Source of the DNA: Nitrospira sp.
GTDB lineage: Bacteria; Nitrospirota; Nitrospiria; Nitrospirales; Nitrospiraceae
Length of the DNA: 64,000 bases
Assembly: GCA_031315995.1 (NCBI GenBank)
Contig: JALDRG010000011.1
Coordinates: forward strand, 88,943 to 152,942
Direction: 5' to 3'
The notes beneath the pieces are model-generated. The model had not been told where the DNA came from. It worked only from the letters and a program-made list of their open reading frames with translations, and did not search any database. The translations under genes were made by a program, and so were the position numbers. This document shows, piece after piece, positions 52,832 through 63,167 of the stretch (the stretch's first letter is position 1; each line of letters starts with the position of its first letter).

Positions 52832-53182
52832 TCAGGGTTTCGCCGCCGGTCGGTCGGCGTGGTCGCGAATGAAACGAATATGCAACCCTTGGAATGAACG
52901 TCGGGCGAGGCCTCGTACCACAAACGGCATCACGAGAAATGCCGAGAATACCGTGGCAATTGACAGTGGTAGAAGCGCCACCCAGAGGGGGCCGCCTGTG
53001 CGCGTCACTTCAGGAATCAGTGACATGAGCAGCAGGTTCATCGCGATCAGCAGGCCGATGAAACTCCCGGTGCCTCGCCAGAGGAGCGCCCAGCCGACTC
53101 GAAGGGATTCCTGATAGGTCGGCTCGTCCGCCTCAGTCAGGATCCTGCCCGTCGTGGTACGATTTTCCTCACCTTGTCCCAT
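52832..53182 (-). CDS. Small membrane protein of unknown function
   Basis: 116 residues from the ATG at 53182 (AGAAGGAAAC upstream). Two membrane helices (FIGLLIAMNLLLMSLIPEV and LWVALLPLSIATVFSAFLVM) lie in the middle, and the C-terminus is basic (RGLARRSFQGLHIRFIRDHA). It overlaps the BON gene by 46 bases in another frame. No family assigned. Confidence 0.65.
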   Translation of the reverse strand: MGQGEENRTTTGRILTEADEPTYQESLRVGWALLWRGTGSFIGLLIAMNLLLMSLIPEVTRTGGPLWVALLPLSIATVFSAFLVMPFVVRGLARRSFQGLHIRFIRDHADRPAAKP

Positions 53183-53649
53183 GTGAGTTTCCTTCTCCCG
53201 CCCAAAAAGACCATCGTGAGCGCCGCCCCCATGAATGCAAGGCCCGTAAACCAGACCGTAGGGTGATTCGACGCTGGTGTGTTCGCGGAGCAATTGGTGG
53301 CCTGCGAGATCACTCCCATACTCTTCAGATCCGGAGACGCCGCAGGAGGACAGTGATTCCGGTCTTTGGGGATTTCCTCATCGGAGGGATATTCCTTGAG
53401 GCGATTGCGCACCTTTTTCACCCCAGGGATGACTGCGATGATCTTCGAGAGGTACTGCACCTCATCGGCAACGATAGGGCCCTGCAGGGTGACGCATCCC
53501 CGCTGAACCGTGACCTCGATCATACGGGCATGCCTGGACAGCATGTCCAGTTTAAGGCGGACTTGATTCGCCAGAGCGTCATCGTCCGGACGACCTATAC
53601 TTACACGACGGCTCACGACATTCTTCAACTGAGAAACAAGTCCGCTCAT
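53137..53649 (-). CDS. BON-domain membrane protein
   Basis: 170 residues. The BON domain (LANQVRLKLDMLSRHARMIE, VTLQGPIVADEVQYLSKIIA, VIPGVKKVRNRLKEY) binds phospholipid or other hydrophobic ligands. A C-terminal helix (WFTGLAFMGAALTMVFLGG) anchors it, and the tail is basic. BON proteins such as OsmY are linked to osmotic and envelope stress. It overlaps the next gene by 46 bases, so the two are coupled. Confidence 0.82.
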   Translation of the reverse strand: MSGLVSQLKNVVSRRVSIGRPDDDALANQVRLKLDMLSRHARMIEVTVQRGCVTLQGPIVADEVQYLSKIIAVIPGVKKVRNRLKEYPSDEEIPKDRNHCPPAASPDLKSMGVISQATNCSANTPASNHPTVWFTGLAFMGAALTMVFLGGRRKLTWDKVRKIVPRRAGS

Positions 53650-53801
53650 GTTCGGCCCTCTTTTCTATTCACCATCCCTCCCACAGGGGAGGGGCATGAT
53701 GGAGTCCATGTTTCTTAATGCGCGCCAACGCGTCCGAGTCACTTGATGGGTATCCAGATCCGAGGCTGTCCGATGGACGAGCGGACGGCGGCGGTATAGG
53801 C

Positions 53802-54359
53802 TCAGGATCCGACCTCCACTTTCGCCCCATGCTGTTCGAGTAGGTCCCGAATGGAGGCGGCATCTTCCTCGGCTTTCACGGTGATCAATATGTGACCTTG
53901 ACGGACCGCTTCATCATAGGCCCGAGCCGCTGTTTCAGGGACATTGATACTGACGAGCCCGCCCACCAGCCCCCCGGTCACGGCTCCCACTCCTGCGCCG
54001 GCCACCACGGATGCGCCGGTGGCGCCTAATACCGAGGCAAGGGCTCCTCCGGCTAATACCGGACCAAGACCGGGAATGACGACGAGGCCTGTCGCAGCCA
54101 GGAGTCCGACGAATCCGCCGATAAGCCCGCCGCCCACTGCGCCGTTTGCGGCCTCCTCTGCCGTCGGAGAGGGATCAGGTTGTCTGTCGTCAGGAGCGGC
54201 ATCCGCATGACGCATGGCCAGGCCGATTCGCTCCTCGGCAATACCGTGCGATCGCAAGGTTCGCAGCGATTGCTTGGCGGAGTCCATGTCCGGCAGGACC
54301 CCGACGACTAATCGTCCGACCATTCGCTGGGATCGATGGTCTAATGGAGATGGTGTCAT
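53802..54359 (-). CDS. Glycine-zipper general-stress-type membrane protein
   Basis: 185 residues from the ATG at 54359 (GAGGAGGCGAGC upstream). The N-terminus (RLVVGVLPDMDSAKQSLRTL) is a YflT/17M-like domain. The centre is a long Gly/Ala zipper (GAVGGGLIGGFVGLLAAT; GASVVAGAGVGAVTGGLVG), and the C-terminus is acidic (GHILITVKAEEDAASIRDLL). Such proteins respond to general stress and may permeabilise or stabilise membranes. First gene of a same-strand stress group. Confidence 0.75.
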   Translation of the reverse strand: MTPSPLDHRSQRMVGRLVVGVLPDMDSAKQSLRTLRSHGIAEERIGLAMRHADAAPDDRQPDPSPTAEEAANGAVGGGLIGGFVGLLAATGLVVIPGLGPVLAGGALASVLGATGASVVAGAGVGAVTGGLVGGLVSINVPETAARAYDEAVRQGHILITVKAEEDAASIRDLLEQHGAKVEVGS

Positions 54360-54518
54360 GCTTGCTCGCCTCCTCATGCATGTGGTTCGGAGAGTTGATG
54401 TGCAAACGATGGGCCACCTGAATCACAACCGCGGAGTCCGATAATTCCCACCGGCCAGTCGGCGCTCGGTTAGGTTGATCAGAAGATCCGTCACTGACTG
54501 CCACGGTGCTCCTCATAG

Positions 54519-54743
54519 CTATGGTAAAACAATCCGGCCAGGGGGCGCAGGAGGAATTGGTTTGGGAGAGGGCGCTGGGTGCGGCGCCGGAGGAAGGGGT
54601 TTGGGCGTTGGCGCTGGTATGGGTGCGGGCGGGATCGGTTCCGGCTGTTGCATCAATTCGTCTGTGAGCAAAGGGTGAAGGCTCAACATACTGACGACCA
54701 TGACTGATAACAGCAGAGGGTGAATTACATTTGATCGATTCAT
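54519..54743 (-). CDS. Pro-rich small exported protein
   Basis: 74 residues. A signal-type helix (HPLLLSVMVVSMLSLHPLLT) precedes a tail made of PxPxPxP repeats (EPIPPAPIPAPTPKPLPPAP and HPAPSPKPIPPAPPGR). Pro-rich tails like this form stiff extended rods in the envelope. AAAGGA is near the ATG. No known family, and low-complexity makes homology weak. Confidence 0.55.
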   Translation of the reverse strand: MNRSNVIHPLLLSVMVVSMLSLHPLLTDELMQQPEPIPPAPIPAPTPKPLPPAPHPAPSPKPIPPAPPGRIVLP

Positions 54744-55031
54744 TTGCAGATATCCTTTTCAGAATGTTCCGACAAAAACAGAGTCACGCAAGATCTAGAC
54801 CGCCTGGTTGAAATCTTCTCCCACCATCGCATCATTTGCCAGATGGTCTCTGAGATGCTGCCGCAGGCCCCGCGTAGCCGGGTCAGGTTGTCCCTGGTCG
54901 GACAAGTTGTCCTGTCGAAGGCCGGTCGTCATGGAGGTGACGCATGAGAGCGCAGTATGGTGGGCGGTTTCCTTTGGGGCTCAGAACAGCACGATCTTCA
55001 GATGTTCACAACAGACTGTTTCAACATCCTC

Positions 55032-55325
55032 TTACGACTTCATCTTCTTCTGCAGAAACAGAATAAACAACATGAGGGTGGGCAGCGGAGCGAGCACAAA
55101 CGGCACCAGCCAGACGAAAACGTTCTTCCCCCGCACACGGGCTTGGTCGAACATCCAAATAAATAGCCACACCACTAGACCGATGTAGTTCACGGCCATC
55201 CACCGGGTGGTGTGAACTTTTAAGCCGCTGATGGTCTCTGGTTCGCCCTGGATAACAAAGATTGCGATGAGGAGCACGAAGGCTCCCAGGAGTCCGGCCA
55301 CCAGGCGTTTACTCCATACAAACAT
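55032..55325 (-). CDS. Small three-helix membrane protein
   Basis: 97 residues from the ATG at 55325 (AAGGAG five bases upstream). Helices are LLGAFVLLIAIFVIQG, WMAVNYIGLVVWLFIWMF and VFVWLVPFVLAPLPTLMLF, separated by short charged loops, and the end is basic (LQKKMKS). No family recognised. It stands between two plus-strand genes. Confidence 0.65.
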   Translation of the reverse strand: MFVWSKRLVAGLLGAFVLLIAIFVIQGEPETISGLKVHTTRWMAVNYIGLVVWLFIWMFDQARVRGKNVFVWLVPFVLAPLPTLMLFILFLQKKMKS

Positions 55326-55494
55326 AGGCGCTCCTTCCATTGATGACCGTCGAACCGGCGTGATTGACCGCCAAGGGTTCCATTCCTCAGAAATCGGGCG
55401 TAAGCTAAACAGGCCGGGTTCATTTGTCAAACCACCGGATGGTTGTGCTGTTCATGATGACGTCTGCGCACGCTGGTTTCGACAAAGGGGAATC

Positions 55495-55866
55495 ATGAGC
55501 AATCTGATGTTGGCCGGATTGGTGGGAGGTCTCCTGGTTGCCGTGGCATTGGCCGCGACCAATCCGACCACGGATGCCTATGTGCGTTTTGTCGAAGCTC
55601 GCCTGGTGGCCGAAATCGAAAAGATGGATCAGTCCGCGCCGCGCCGTGATCGCGACCTCATTAAGGCACTGTTCCGTGCACAAGGCCCCAAACTCGTGGA
55701 GGGGGTCGTCCGGCCGAATACGGTTCGGAGCAATTGGGGTCTGCTCAGTGTCTTTGAAACCAATGTCTTGGACCAACCGGTATTGGTGCTTGGTGTGGCG
55801 GGGCAATTTGTTCCATTGCGAGGGGTCGAGGAGGCGACGCTGAAGGTCGGTCGGCTGGCTTTTTGA
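55495..55866 (+). CDS. DUF4359-type exported protein
   Basis: 123 residues from the ATG at 55495 (AAGGGG upstream). The N-terminus is a signal or anchor helix (MSNLMLAGLVGGLLVAVALA) and TNPTTDAYVRFVEARLV begins the DUF4359 domain. NWGLLSVFETNVLDQPVLVL and the final VGRLAF fit the family. Function unknown. A hairpin follows the stop. Confidence 0.72.
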   Translation: MSNLMLAGLVGGLLVAVALAATNPTTDAYVRFVEARLVAEIEKMDQSAPRRDRDLIKALFRAQGPKLVEGVVRPNTVRSNWGLLSVFETNVLDQPVLVLGVAGQFVPLRGVEEATLKVGRLAF

Positions 55867-55909
55867 CCTGTGCCATGAATTTTCTCGCGCGTTGCTGAAA
55901 AACCTCTCT

Positions 55910-55932
55910 CCACAGCCTCTGTTTGGCTGTGG
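55910..55932 (+). terminator. Hairpin after the DUF4359 gene
   Basis: CCACAGCC and GGCTGTGG form a perfect 8-bp stem around TCTGTTT, 43 bases after the stop. An AT-rich run follows (from 55933). Weak intrinsic terminator. Confidence 0.5.
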
Positions 55933-56019
55933 ATAATCCTGTAAAAAATGAATAAAACCAGCTTCAAATCTGGTGTCGACGCTATCACCAGCTTATCCCC
56001 ATTACTCACAGGTGTGCCA

Positions 56020-56061
56020 CAACATTTTGTTTGACAAAAAAACGGTATCACTATATCTAGT
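56020..56061 (+). promoter_or_regulatory. Tandem NrdR-like boxes and sigma-70 promoter of nrdJ
   Basis: Two NrdR-like 11-base cores occur: CAACATTTTGT (56020-56030) and CTATATCTAGT (56051-56061), 31 bases apart start to start, about three helical turns. The consensus is CwAtATaTwGt: the second deviates at one position, the first at two. Between them runs TTGACA (56031-56036), a 17-base spacer and TATCTA (56054-56059), so one box abuts the -35 and the other covers the -10. NrdR represses ribonucleotide reductase genes when dATP is high. NrdR itself is not in the window. Confidence 0.72.
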
Positions 56062-56185
56062 ATGCATGCGCAATTGTGGGAGGGAATGACTCCGATGGCC
56101 AACCCTCTTTTCCGACCATACCTCAACAGGTCATTGCCAGCCGTCATTTGTATCGAATGCCAAGAATCTGCTGAAGGAGGAGCCA

Positions 56186-59100
56186 GTGAGGATTGCACGA
56201 AGATTCACCAAGCGTGGGCAGAGCCCCTATGAGGGTCTTGCGTTCGTAAAACGTTCCTCGGAGATCCGCAATCCCGACGGATCGACCGTGTTTAAGTTGG
56301 ACCATATCGATATCCCGGAACATTGGACGCAATTGGCGATCGATATTCTGGCGCAAAAATACTTCAGGAAAGCCGGAGTTCCGCAAGTCCATGAGAACGG
56401 CACACCGGTCGTGGACGCTGCAGGCAAGCCCGTGCTCGGCGGGGAGCGCGACTCCCGCCAGGTGTTCAACCGGTTGTCCGGTTGCTGGACCTTCTGGGGC
56501 AAAAATCACGGCTATTTCAAAACGCCGGAAGATGCGACCGCCTTCTATGACGAGATGTGCTACATGCTGGCCCACCAAATGGCGGCACCCAATAGCCCCC
56601 AGTGGTTCAATACGGGACTGCATTACGCATACGGACTGTCGGGACCGGCGCAGGGTCACTTCTATGTCGATCCGAAGTCCGGCGAGGTCGTCAGGGCAAC
56701 CAATGCCTTCGAACATCCGCAGCCGCACGCCTGCTTTATCCAATCGATTGAAGACGACCTGGTGAACGAGAACGGCATCATGGACCTCTGGGTTCGTGAG
56801 GCGCGGCTCTTCAAGTATGGGTCCGGCACCGGTACCAACTTCTCTCGTTTGCGCGGAGACGGCGAGTCCTTGTCGGGCGGCGGCCGCTCGTCGGGCCTCA
56901 TGTCGTTCCTGAAGATCGGCGATCGCGCGGCCGGGGCGATCAAATCCGGCGGGACGACCAGGCGCGCAGCCAAGATGGTGTGCCTGGACCTCGACCACCC
57001 GGATATCGAAGAGTTCATCGACTGGAAAGTCGTTGAAGAGCAGAAGGTGGCCGCCATGGTCACCGGCTCCAAGATTTGCGCGCAACGGCTGAACGCCGTG
57101 CTCAAGGCCTGCCTGTTGGTGGATGCGCAGGGCTTAGGGCAGGTCGAACTGGACATGAAGAAGAACCAGCTGTTGCGGGATGCCGTGACGGCGGCGCGGC
57201 ATGACATGGTGCCGGAGGCCTATATCCATCGCATGTTCGACTATGCGAAGCAGGGCTACACGCACTTCGTCTTCCACGAATACGACACGAATTGGGACGG
57301 CAAGGCCTACCAGACGGTCTCGGGACAAAACTCCAACAACAGCGTGCGCATCCCGAACGGGTTCTTCGATGCGTTGGAGCGGGACGGTGACTGGGAATTG
57401 CGCCGCCGCATCGACGGCAAGATCAGCAAGACGGTCAAGGCCCGCGACCTCTGGGACAAGATTGCCTGGGCGGCCTGGATCTGCGCCGATCCCGGCACCC
57501 AGTACGATACGACGATCAACGAGTGGCACACCTGTCCGGAAGACGGGCGGATCAACGCCTCCAATCCCTGTTCCGAATACATGTTCCTGGACGACACGGC
57601 CTGCAACCTGGCCTCCTTGAATCTGTCCAAGTTTTTTAATGTGGAAGGGGAGTTCGATCTGGATTCGTTCCGCCATGCGGTGCGTCTCTGGACCGTGGCG
57701 CTGGAAATCAGTGTGTTGATGGCCTCGTTCCCCAGCCGCGCGATTGCGCAGAAGAGTTATGAGTACCGGACGCTGGGCTTGGGGTACGCTAACCTCGGCA
57801 CGATCCTCATGAAGCAGAGCATTCCCTACGATTCACCGAAGGCGACGGCGATTTGCGGCGCGATCACGGCAATCATGACCGGCGAGTCCTACGCGACTTC
57901 GGCGGAAATGGCGGCGGAGATCGGCCCGTTCCCGGGCTACAACCGGAACCGCGAGGCGATGTTGCGCGTCATCCGGAACCACCGGCGCGCGGCATACAGC
58001 GCGGCGCATGAGGAGTACGAAGACCTCACGATTCTGCCGACGTCGATCCAACCGGAACATTGTCCGCCTGCCATGTTGCTGGCGGCGCGACGCGCCTGGG
58101 ATCGTGCCTTGGAATTGGGTACGGCCTATGGATTCCGCAATGCGCAGGTGACCGTCATTGCGCCGACCGGCACGATCGGACTGGTCATGGATTGCGACAC
58201 GACCGGCATCGAGCCGGATTTCGCCCTGGTCAAGTTCAAGAAACTGGCGGGCGGCGGCTACTTCAAGATCATCAACCAGAGTCTGCCGCCGGCCTTGCAA
58301 GCGCTCGGGTACACCGATGCACAGATACAGGATATCGGGGCCTACTGCGCCGGCCATCAAACTTTAAAAGGCGCGCCCTTCATCAACCACGAAGTGTTGC
58401 GTCAAAAGGGCTTCGACGATGCGGCGCTGGAGCGCCTGGAAAGCTCCCTGGCGCAGGCGTTCGAAATCCAGTTCGTCTTCAATAAGTATACTTTGGGCGA
58501 GGAGTTCTGTCGGGAGCAACTGGGCTTTAGTGACGCGCAGTTGGCGGACCCGACGTTCAATATGCTGAAGTCTCTGGGATTTACCCAGGAAGATGTCGCG
58601 GCGGCGAACGACTATTGTTGCGGCACCATGACTGTGGAGGGCGCGCCCCATCTGAAGCTCGACCATCTTCCCATCTTCGATTGCGCCAATCGGTGCGGAC
58701 GGATCGGTCAGCGGTATATCGCAGTCGATGCGCATATCCGAATGATGGCTGCGGCCCAGCCCTTCATCAGCGGCGCGATCAGCAAGACCATCAACATGCC
58801 GGCCGATGCCACGTTGGACGACGTCAAAGCGGCGTACCTATTCGCGTGGAAGAGCATGGTCAAGGCCGTGGCGCTCTATCGCGACGGGTCGAAGTTGAGC
58901 CAACCGCTGAATGCCTCGTCCGACAGCGGAAAAGGCGCGGACGCGGCTCCCAGCATCCTATCCGTGGCGGAGAAAGTCGCCGAGCGGGTGCTGGTGCGCT
59001 ACCTCGCCAAACGGCGGCCGCTCCCGTCGCGACGCAGCGGGTATACGCAGAAGGCCATTATCGGCGGCCACAAACTGTATCTTCGCACCGGCGAATATGA

Positions 59101-59728
59101 AGACGGAACTCTCGGCGAAATCTTCCTCGATATGCACAAGGAAGGCGCGGCCTTCCGCAGCTTGATGAATAACTTCGCCATCGCCATTTCCCTCGGTTTG
59201 CAGCATGGGGTGCCGCTTGAAGAGTTTGTGGAAGCCTTCGTGTTCACCCGTTTCGAGCCGAATGGGCCGGTGAAACTCAATGATCGCATCAAGATGGCCA
59301 CGTCGATCATCGACTACATCTTCCGCGAACTCGCGATTACCTACCTGGAGCGGACCGATCTCTCGCAGGTGCGCGAAGAGGACCTGCGCATGGATTCGAT
59401 GAAAAAAGATGAGCAGGATCCGGAATGTGTGGCGGAAGAGGCGGATATGACCGCGCTGGCGAAATCGTCGATCCTCACCGAACATCTGCCTGTGCGGCGG
59501 AATGGGATGAACGGTGGGAACGGCCATAGCCACAGACCGGGCAACGGCAGCATGGCTCATAAACTGGAGCTCAAGCGGGAGACCCTGACCGTGACCTCGG
59601 TGCGCCAGGAGGCCAAGGAAAAGGGCTATGAAGGCGATCCCTGCCAGAATTGCAAGCAGTTCACGCTCGTGCGCAACGGAACCTGTCTGAAGTGCATGAG
59701 TTGCGGAGAGACCAGCGGCTGCTCATAG
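56186..59728 (+). CDS. nrdJ: Class II (B12-dependent) ribonucleotide reductase
   Basis: 1180 residues from the GTG at 56186 (AAGGAGGAG upstream). It makes deoxyribonucleotides using adenosylcobalamin. The catalytic site is NPCSE (Asn460, Cys462, Glu464). Other family marks are [47 protein letters not shown] and [14 protein letters not shown]. The extreme C-terminus holds CQNCKQ and [12 protein letters not shown], the redox or zinc cysteines. The enzyme works with or without oxygen. Two NrdR-like boxes overlap its promoter, and a strong hairpin follows the stop. Confidence 0.96.
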   Translation: MRIARRFTKRGQSPYEGLAFVKRSSEIRNPDGSTVFKLDHIDIPEHWTQLAIDILAQKYFRKAGVPQVHENGTPVVDAAGKPVLGGERDSRQVFNRLSGCWTFWGKNHGYFKTPEDATAFYDEMCYMLAHQMAAPNSPQWFNTGLHYAYGLSGPAQGHFYVDPKSGEVVRATNAFEHPQPHACFIQSIEDDLVNENGIMDLWVREARLFKYGSGTGTNFSRLRGDGESLSGGGRSSGLMSFLKIGDRAAGAIKSGGTTRRAAKMVCLDLDHPDIEEFIDWKVVEEQKVAAMVTGSKICAQRLNAVLKACLLVDAQGLGQVELDMKKNQLLRDAVTAARHDMVPEAYIHRMFDYAKQGYTHFVFHEYDTNWDGKAYQTVSGQNSNNSVRIPNGFFDALERDGDWELRRRIDGKISKTVKARDLWDKIAWAAWICADPGTQYDTTINEWHTCPEDGRINASNPCSEYMFLDDTACNLASLNLSKFFNVEGEFDLDSFRHAVRLWTVALEISVLMASFPSRAIAQKSYEYRTLGLGYANLGTILMKQSIPYDSPKATAICGAITAIMTGESYATSAEMAAEIGPFPGYNRNREAMLRVIRNHRRAAYSAAHEEYEDLTILPTSIQPEHCPPAMLLAARRAWDRALELGTAYGFRNAQVTVIAPTGTIGLVMDCDTTGIEPDFALVKFKKLAGGGYFKIINQSLPPALQALGYTDAQIQDIGAYCAGHQTLKGAPFINHEVLRQKGFDDAALERLESSLAQAFEIQFVFNKYTLGEEFCREQLGFSDAQLADPTFNMLKSLGFTQEDVAAANDYCCGTMTVEGAPHLKLDHLPIFDCANRCGRIGQRYIAVDAHIRMMAAAQPFISGAISKTINMPADATLDDVKAAYLFAWKSMVKAVALYRDGSKLSQPLNASSDSGKGADAAPSILSVAEKVAERVLVRYLAKRRPLPSRRSGYTQKAIIGGHKLYLRTGEYEDGTLGEIFLDMHKEGAAFRSLMNNFAIAISLGLQHGVPLEEFVEAFVFTRFEPNGPVKLNDRIKMATSIIDYIFRELAITYLERTDLSQVREEDLRMDSMKKDEQDPECVAEEADMTALAKSSILTEHLPVRRNGMNGGNGHSHRPGNGSMAHKLELKRETLTVTSVRQEAKEKGYEGDPCQNCKQFTLVRNGTCLKCMSCGETSGCS

Positions 59729-59760
59729 AACCGTGAAAGGACCAGTGCCTGAGGGTGCCG

Positions 59761-59792
59761 GAAGGGGATGCAGCAGATGCTGCATCCCCTTC
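59761..59792 (+). terminator. Terminator of nrdJ
   Basis: GAAGGGGATGCAGC pairs perfectly with GCTGCATCCCCTTC around AGAT, followed by GTGTTTCT. The U-rich end and 14-bp stem make this the most convincing terminator in the window. Confidence 0.82.
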
Positions 59793-59931
59793 GTGTTTCT
59801 ACCCGCCTCATGTTGGCTTGTGCTCCTGGATGAAGAATTCTTCATGATCACTCCATGGATTCCTCATGTTGGACCGATAGGTTGTACACATGAAGAGCGC
59901 AGGGTCACATTTTCAACAAGGAGGTCCCATC

Positions 59932-60246
59932 ATGAAAACAGTCATCCTGACAGCCGCTGTGGCAGTATCACTCACCGCCTTGACCGGCCTGGCACTTGCC
60001 GATAAGGAGCACCAGAGTCTCCCCAAAACGGCACTCACCATCGAACAAGCGATTAAAGCCGTCGCGGATACCTATCCGGGACGAGTCGTCGAAGCCGAAC
60101 TGGAAGCCGAGGACGGTAAGGCCGAATACGAGATCACTGTGGTCAGCACCAGCGGAGAGAACCGGGAGTATCTCGTGGACGCGCAGTCCGGCCAGGTTTC
60201 AGAAAAGAAGGAGGACGGCAAGGAAGACGGTGGCCGGGAGAAGTAA
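59932..60246 (+). CDS. PepSY-domain periplasmic protein
   Basis: 104 residues from the ATG at 59932 (AAGGAGG upstream). Signal peptide MKTVILTAAVAVSLTALTGL with cleavage after LALA. The PepSY fold follows: LTIEQAIKAVADTYPGRVVE, then AELEAEDGKAEYEITVVST and REYLVDAQSGQVSEK. Single PepSY proteins often accompany two-component systems and may bind metal or inhibit proteases. Here the response-regulator and kinase genes lie just downstream. Confidence 0.82.
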   Translation: MKTVILTAAVAVSLTALTGLALADKEHQSLPKTALTIEQAIKAVADTYPGRVVEAELEAEDGKAEYEITVVSTSGENREYLVDAQSGQVSEKKEDGKEDGGREK

Positions 60247-60332
60247 GTGCGTCATTGATCAAAGCCGGATCAGGCGGGACTCTTCCGTCCTGATCCGGCG
60301 CAGACCGTCCTCACGACAAGGGAGAATCATCG

Positions 60333-60803
60333 ATGAATCTTCAGGTGCATCCGATGCTGGTTCATTTTCCGATCGCCCTGCTGTTTGCCAGCGTCCTATT
60401 TGATATGGCCGCCAGGGTCTTCACTCGCGACAGCCTTCGCGACGGCGCGCTCTGGCTGTTGGGGTTCGGTCTTTTGGGTGGTATTGTCGCCGCGTTTGCG
60501 GGTGGTGTGGCGGAAGAAGCGGCCGAGAAAGCCGGTGTCGCCGAGGCGCTCATTGAAACCCACGAAATGCTGGCTAAGGTGACACTCGGCATCATGGGGG
60601 TGATGTTTCTGTATCGTTTCCTCCTGCGCAATCGTCTTACTGCAGGAGCCTTCGTCGCGTACTCCCTGCTGGCAGCAGTCGGACTGGTGGCCATCAGCGC
60701 TACCGGTCACACCGGTGGAAATCTCGTGTATGAACATGGCGCCGGGGTTCATCTCTCCTACGATGCCACGAGAGCGAGCACGCCGTTCGCACGGAACGAA
60801 TAG
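60333..60803 (+). CDS. DUF2231 membrane protein
   Basis: 156 residues with four membrane helices. HPMLVHFPIALLFASVLFD (two histidines) opens the protein, GGVAEEAAEKAGVAEALIET is in the second half and SATGHTGGNLVYEHGAGVH is near the end. This is the DUF2231 pattern, sometimes linked to haem or redox membrane chains. It may act with the PepSY protein upstream and the two-component pair downstream. Confidence 0.8.
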   Translation: MNLQVHPMLVHFPIALLFASVLFDMAARVFTRDSLRDGALWLLGFGLLGGIVAAFAGGVAEEAAEKAGVAEALIETHEMLAKVTLGIMGVMFLYRFLLRNRLTAGAFVAYSLLAAVGLVAISATGHTGGNLVYEHGAGVHLSYDATRASTPFARNE

Positions 60804-60834
60804 CATCCTGCTAGAATCCTGGCGGAGGGACGGG

Positions 60835-61512
60835 ATGCGTATCTTAATCGTAGAAGACGACCCCAATCTCGCGGGGTTTATCCAAAAGGGGCTCCGAGAA
60901 GAACGCTATGCCGTGGACCTTGCACAGGAGGGTGAAGAGGGTCTTCTCATGGCGAGCACGACGTCTTATGACTTGCTCATCCTCGACGTCATGCTTCCCG
61001 GGCTGGATGGATTCACGGTCTGTCGACGTCTCCGTGCCGTGGGAAACAGGGTGCCGATCCTGCTGTTGACGGCGCGGGCAACGGTTGAGGATCGGGTGGC
61101 CGGCCTCGACATGGGCGCCGATGACTACCTCTCCAAACCATTCGCTTTTGCCGAGTTGCTTGCCCGGGTGCGCGCCTTGATCCGGCGAAAGGGCCACGAC
61201 CATGCACCTCGCCTCACTGTTGCGGACCTCGAAGTGGATCCGCTTGCTCACCGAGTTTGGCGGGCGGGGCGGGAGGTTACGCTCACGAACAAAGAATATG
61301 CCCTGTTGGATTATCTGCTGCGGAATCCGGACCGCGTGCTGACGAGGACGTCGATCATTGAACATGTGTGGGACATTCACTATGACGGGATGACGAACAT
61401 CGTCGATGTGCACATTCGGTCGCTGCGCGCCAAACTTGATCGTGAACGGTCCGTTCCGCTCATTCATACGATCCGCGGTGTCGGCTACATGTTGAAAACA
61501 CCGGAAGCGTAG
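60835..61512 (+). CDS. OmpR-family response regulator
   Basis: 225 residues from the ATG at 60835 (GGCGGAGGGACGGG upstream). Asp8, Asp9 and phosphoacceptor Asp51 (LLILDVMLPGLDGF) are present, with Thr in LLLTARA and Lys in YLSKPFAFAELLARV. The C-terminal winged helix has EVTLTNKEYALLDYLLRNP and IHTIRGVGYMLK. CusR/PcoR/QseB-like branch; metal or redox control is inferred. Kinase follows three bases later. Confidence 0.92.
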   Translation: MRILIVEDDPNLAGFIQKGLREERYAVDLAQEGEEGLLMASTTSYDLLILDVMLPGLDGFTVCRRLRAVGNRVPILLLTARATVEDRVAGLDMGADDYLSKPFAFAELLARVRALIRRKGHDHAPRLTVADLEVDPLAHRVWRAGREVTLTNKEYALLDYLLRNPDRVLTRTSIIEHVWDIHYDGMTNIVDVHIRSLRAKLDRERSVPLIHTIRGVGYMLKTPEA

Positions 61513-61515
61513 CAC

Positions 61516-62904
61516 ATGGTCGCGTTTCGTACTCACATCCGCCGGTCGGCGCTGGGTGTCATGCTGGTGCTCCTGACGGTGTTTGCCGTCTTGATCCATA
61601 CGGGCCTGTCGAATTTGCTCTCCCGTCACATCGACCACGAACTGCTGATCGTGGCTGAGCAAGCCGCTCAACGAGTTGAAGCCAAGACCGGCGCCATGAC
61701 TGCGCCGGACGACGATGATGAAGATGATGTGCGCGAGGCCGCGCGCTTCATGGTGATACTGGAGCCATCCGGAACGGTCAAATGGAGAGGCGCGGCGGTT
61801 AGCGAGCCTCCCTTGCTGCAGCCCGCACAACTGGCCGAGGTTCAGCGCGGGCGCACGATCTACGACACCATCACCAACCTGAAAGACGACCCGATCCGAC
61901 GGATCTCGCTGCCCATCCTGCGCGGGGGAACGGTGCAGTACATCCTTCAGACGGAGATGTCGCTGAGATTGGTGCAGGATACCCTGCGCCTGCTGATTCT
62001 CCTCCTCGCGGGATTGGCTGCTGCGATGGTCGGAGTGGCGTGGGCCGGAAGTCGTTGGCTCGCTCGCGAAGCGCTGACGCCGGTCGAAGTGTTGACGGCT
62101 ACGGCGGAGCAGATCTCCGTGCCCTCTCTGAAGACACGCATGGTGTTGGCTGCGCCGTACAAAGAATTTGCGCGGCTGGCCCATGTGTTCAACGCGATGT
62201 TGGATCGCCTGCACAACGTCTTCGAGGGGCAACGCCGATTCGTGGCCGATGCGGCCCATGAAATGCAAACTCCGTTGACGGTCATCAAAGGCACGATCGA
62301 GGTGGCGTTACATCAACGGCGGACCCTTGATGAATACCGAGACGTCCTGGTGACCAACCTGGGGCAGGTGGAGCGGCTCAGCAACTTGACGCGTTCGCTC
62401 CTGACGTTGGCCCAATTTTCAGGTGAACATCCCCCCATGACATTGGCTCCGTTGGCACTGGAACCGTTGGTGCAAGACCTGGTGAAGGAACTGACGGTAC
62501 TCGCCGAAGACCGATCGGTACGGCTCACGCTGGAGACCGAGCCGGTGCCGCTCGTATCGGGCGATGCCGGGCGACTGACACAATTGCTTGTCAATCTCCT
62601 GGATAACGCGCTGGTCCACACGCCGCCCGGAGGTATGGTCACCTTGCGGCTCAGAGCGGAGAACGGGCAGGTGGTCGTGGAGGTGGAAGATACCGGTCCT
62701 GGCATTGAGCCGGAACATCTGCCTCATCTGTTTGAACGATTCTATCGCGGCGATCCAGCGCGAGGCCGGGAATCAGGAGGAGCGGGTCTGGGGCTGGCGA
62801 TCGTCAAAGAGATTGCCGAGGCTCACGGGGGAAGCATGCGCGTCGCGAGCACGCTCGGCAAAGGGAGCGTCTTCACGCTCTCGCTTCCGTGCGACCACCT
62901 TTGA
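61516..62904 (+). CDS. Sensor histidine kinase
   Basis: 462 residues. Two membrane helices (SALGVMLVLLTVFAVLIH and LILLLAGLAAAMVGVAW) bound a periplasmic sensor region that contains an acidic stretch (APDDDDEDDV) which might bind cations. A HAMP-like region follows. The H-box is FVADAAHEMQTPLTVIKG (His248), with Gln in place of the usual Arg after EM. N-box NLVNLLDNALVHTP, G1 VVEVEDTGPGIEPEHLP and G2 SGGAGLGLAIVKEI are intact. Likely partner of the regulator just upstream. Confidence 0.92.
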   Translation: MVAFRTHIRRSALGVMLVLLTVFAVLIHTGLSNLLSRHIDHELLIVAEQAAQRVEAKTGAMTAPDDDDEDDVREAARFMVILEPSGTVKWRGAAVSEPPLLQPAQLAEVQRGRTIYDTITNLKDDPIRRISLPILRGGTVQYILQTEMSLRLVQDTLRLLILLLAGLAAAMVGVAWAGSRWLAREALTPVEVLTATAEQISVPSLKTRMVLAAPYKEFARLAHVFNAMLDRLHNVFEGQRRFVADAAHEMQTPLTVIKGTIEVALHQRRTLDEYRDVLVTNLGQVERLSNLTRSLLTLAQFSGEHPPMTLAPLALEPLVQDLVKELTVLAEDRSVRLTLETEPVPLVSGDAGRLTQLLVNLLDNALVHTPPGGMVTLRLRAENGQVVVEVEDTGPGIEPEHLPHLFERFYRGDPARGRESGGAGLGLAIVKEIAEAHGGSMRVASTLGKGSVFTLSLPCDHL

Positions 62905-63167
62905 GTGCATGCTGAGTACGGGTCAGGGCCGCGCTACCGCGTGCCTTCCCTTCACTTCTTGGTGAGTGGTTGTTCTCATATCGATTGCGTAGATCCCACA
63001 GGACCCGCCTCCGTCACGTGCCGTTTCTTCTTGAAATCGAGAGGACCTGAAATTAATAGCTGGCGTGCGAGGTAAGTAGAGCGCATACTCCCGCCTTGAG
63101 CGGCGCCACTAGAGGAATGATCTTCTATGGGGCAGCCATCACAGCCATCACATCACAGGGAGGGTGT

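Noticed and set aside
54744..54947. Plus-strand 67-codon frame
   Set aside because: TTG start, no ribosome site, no similarity.
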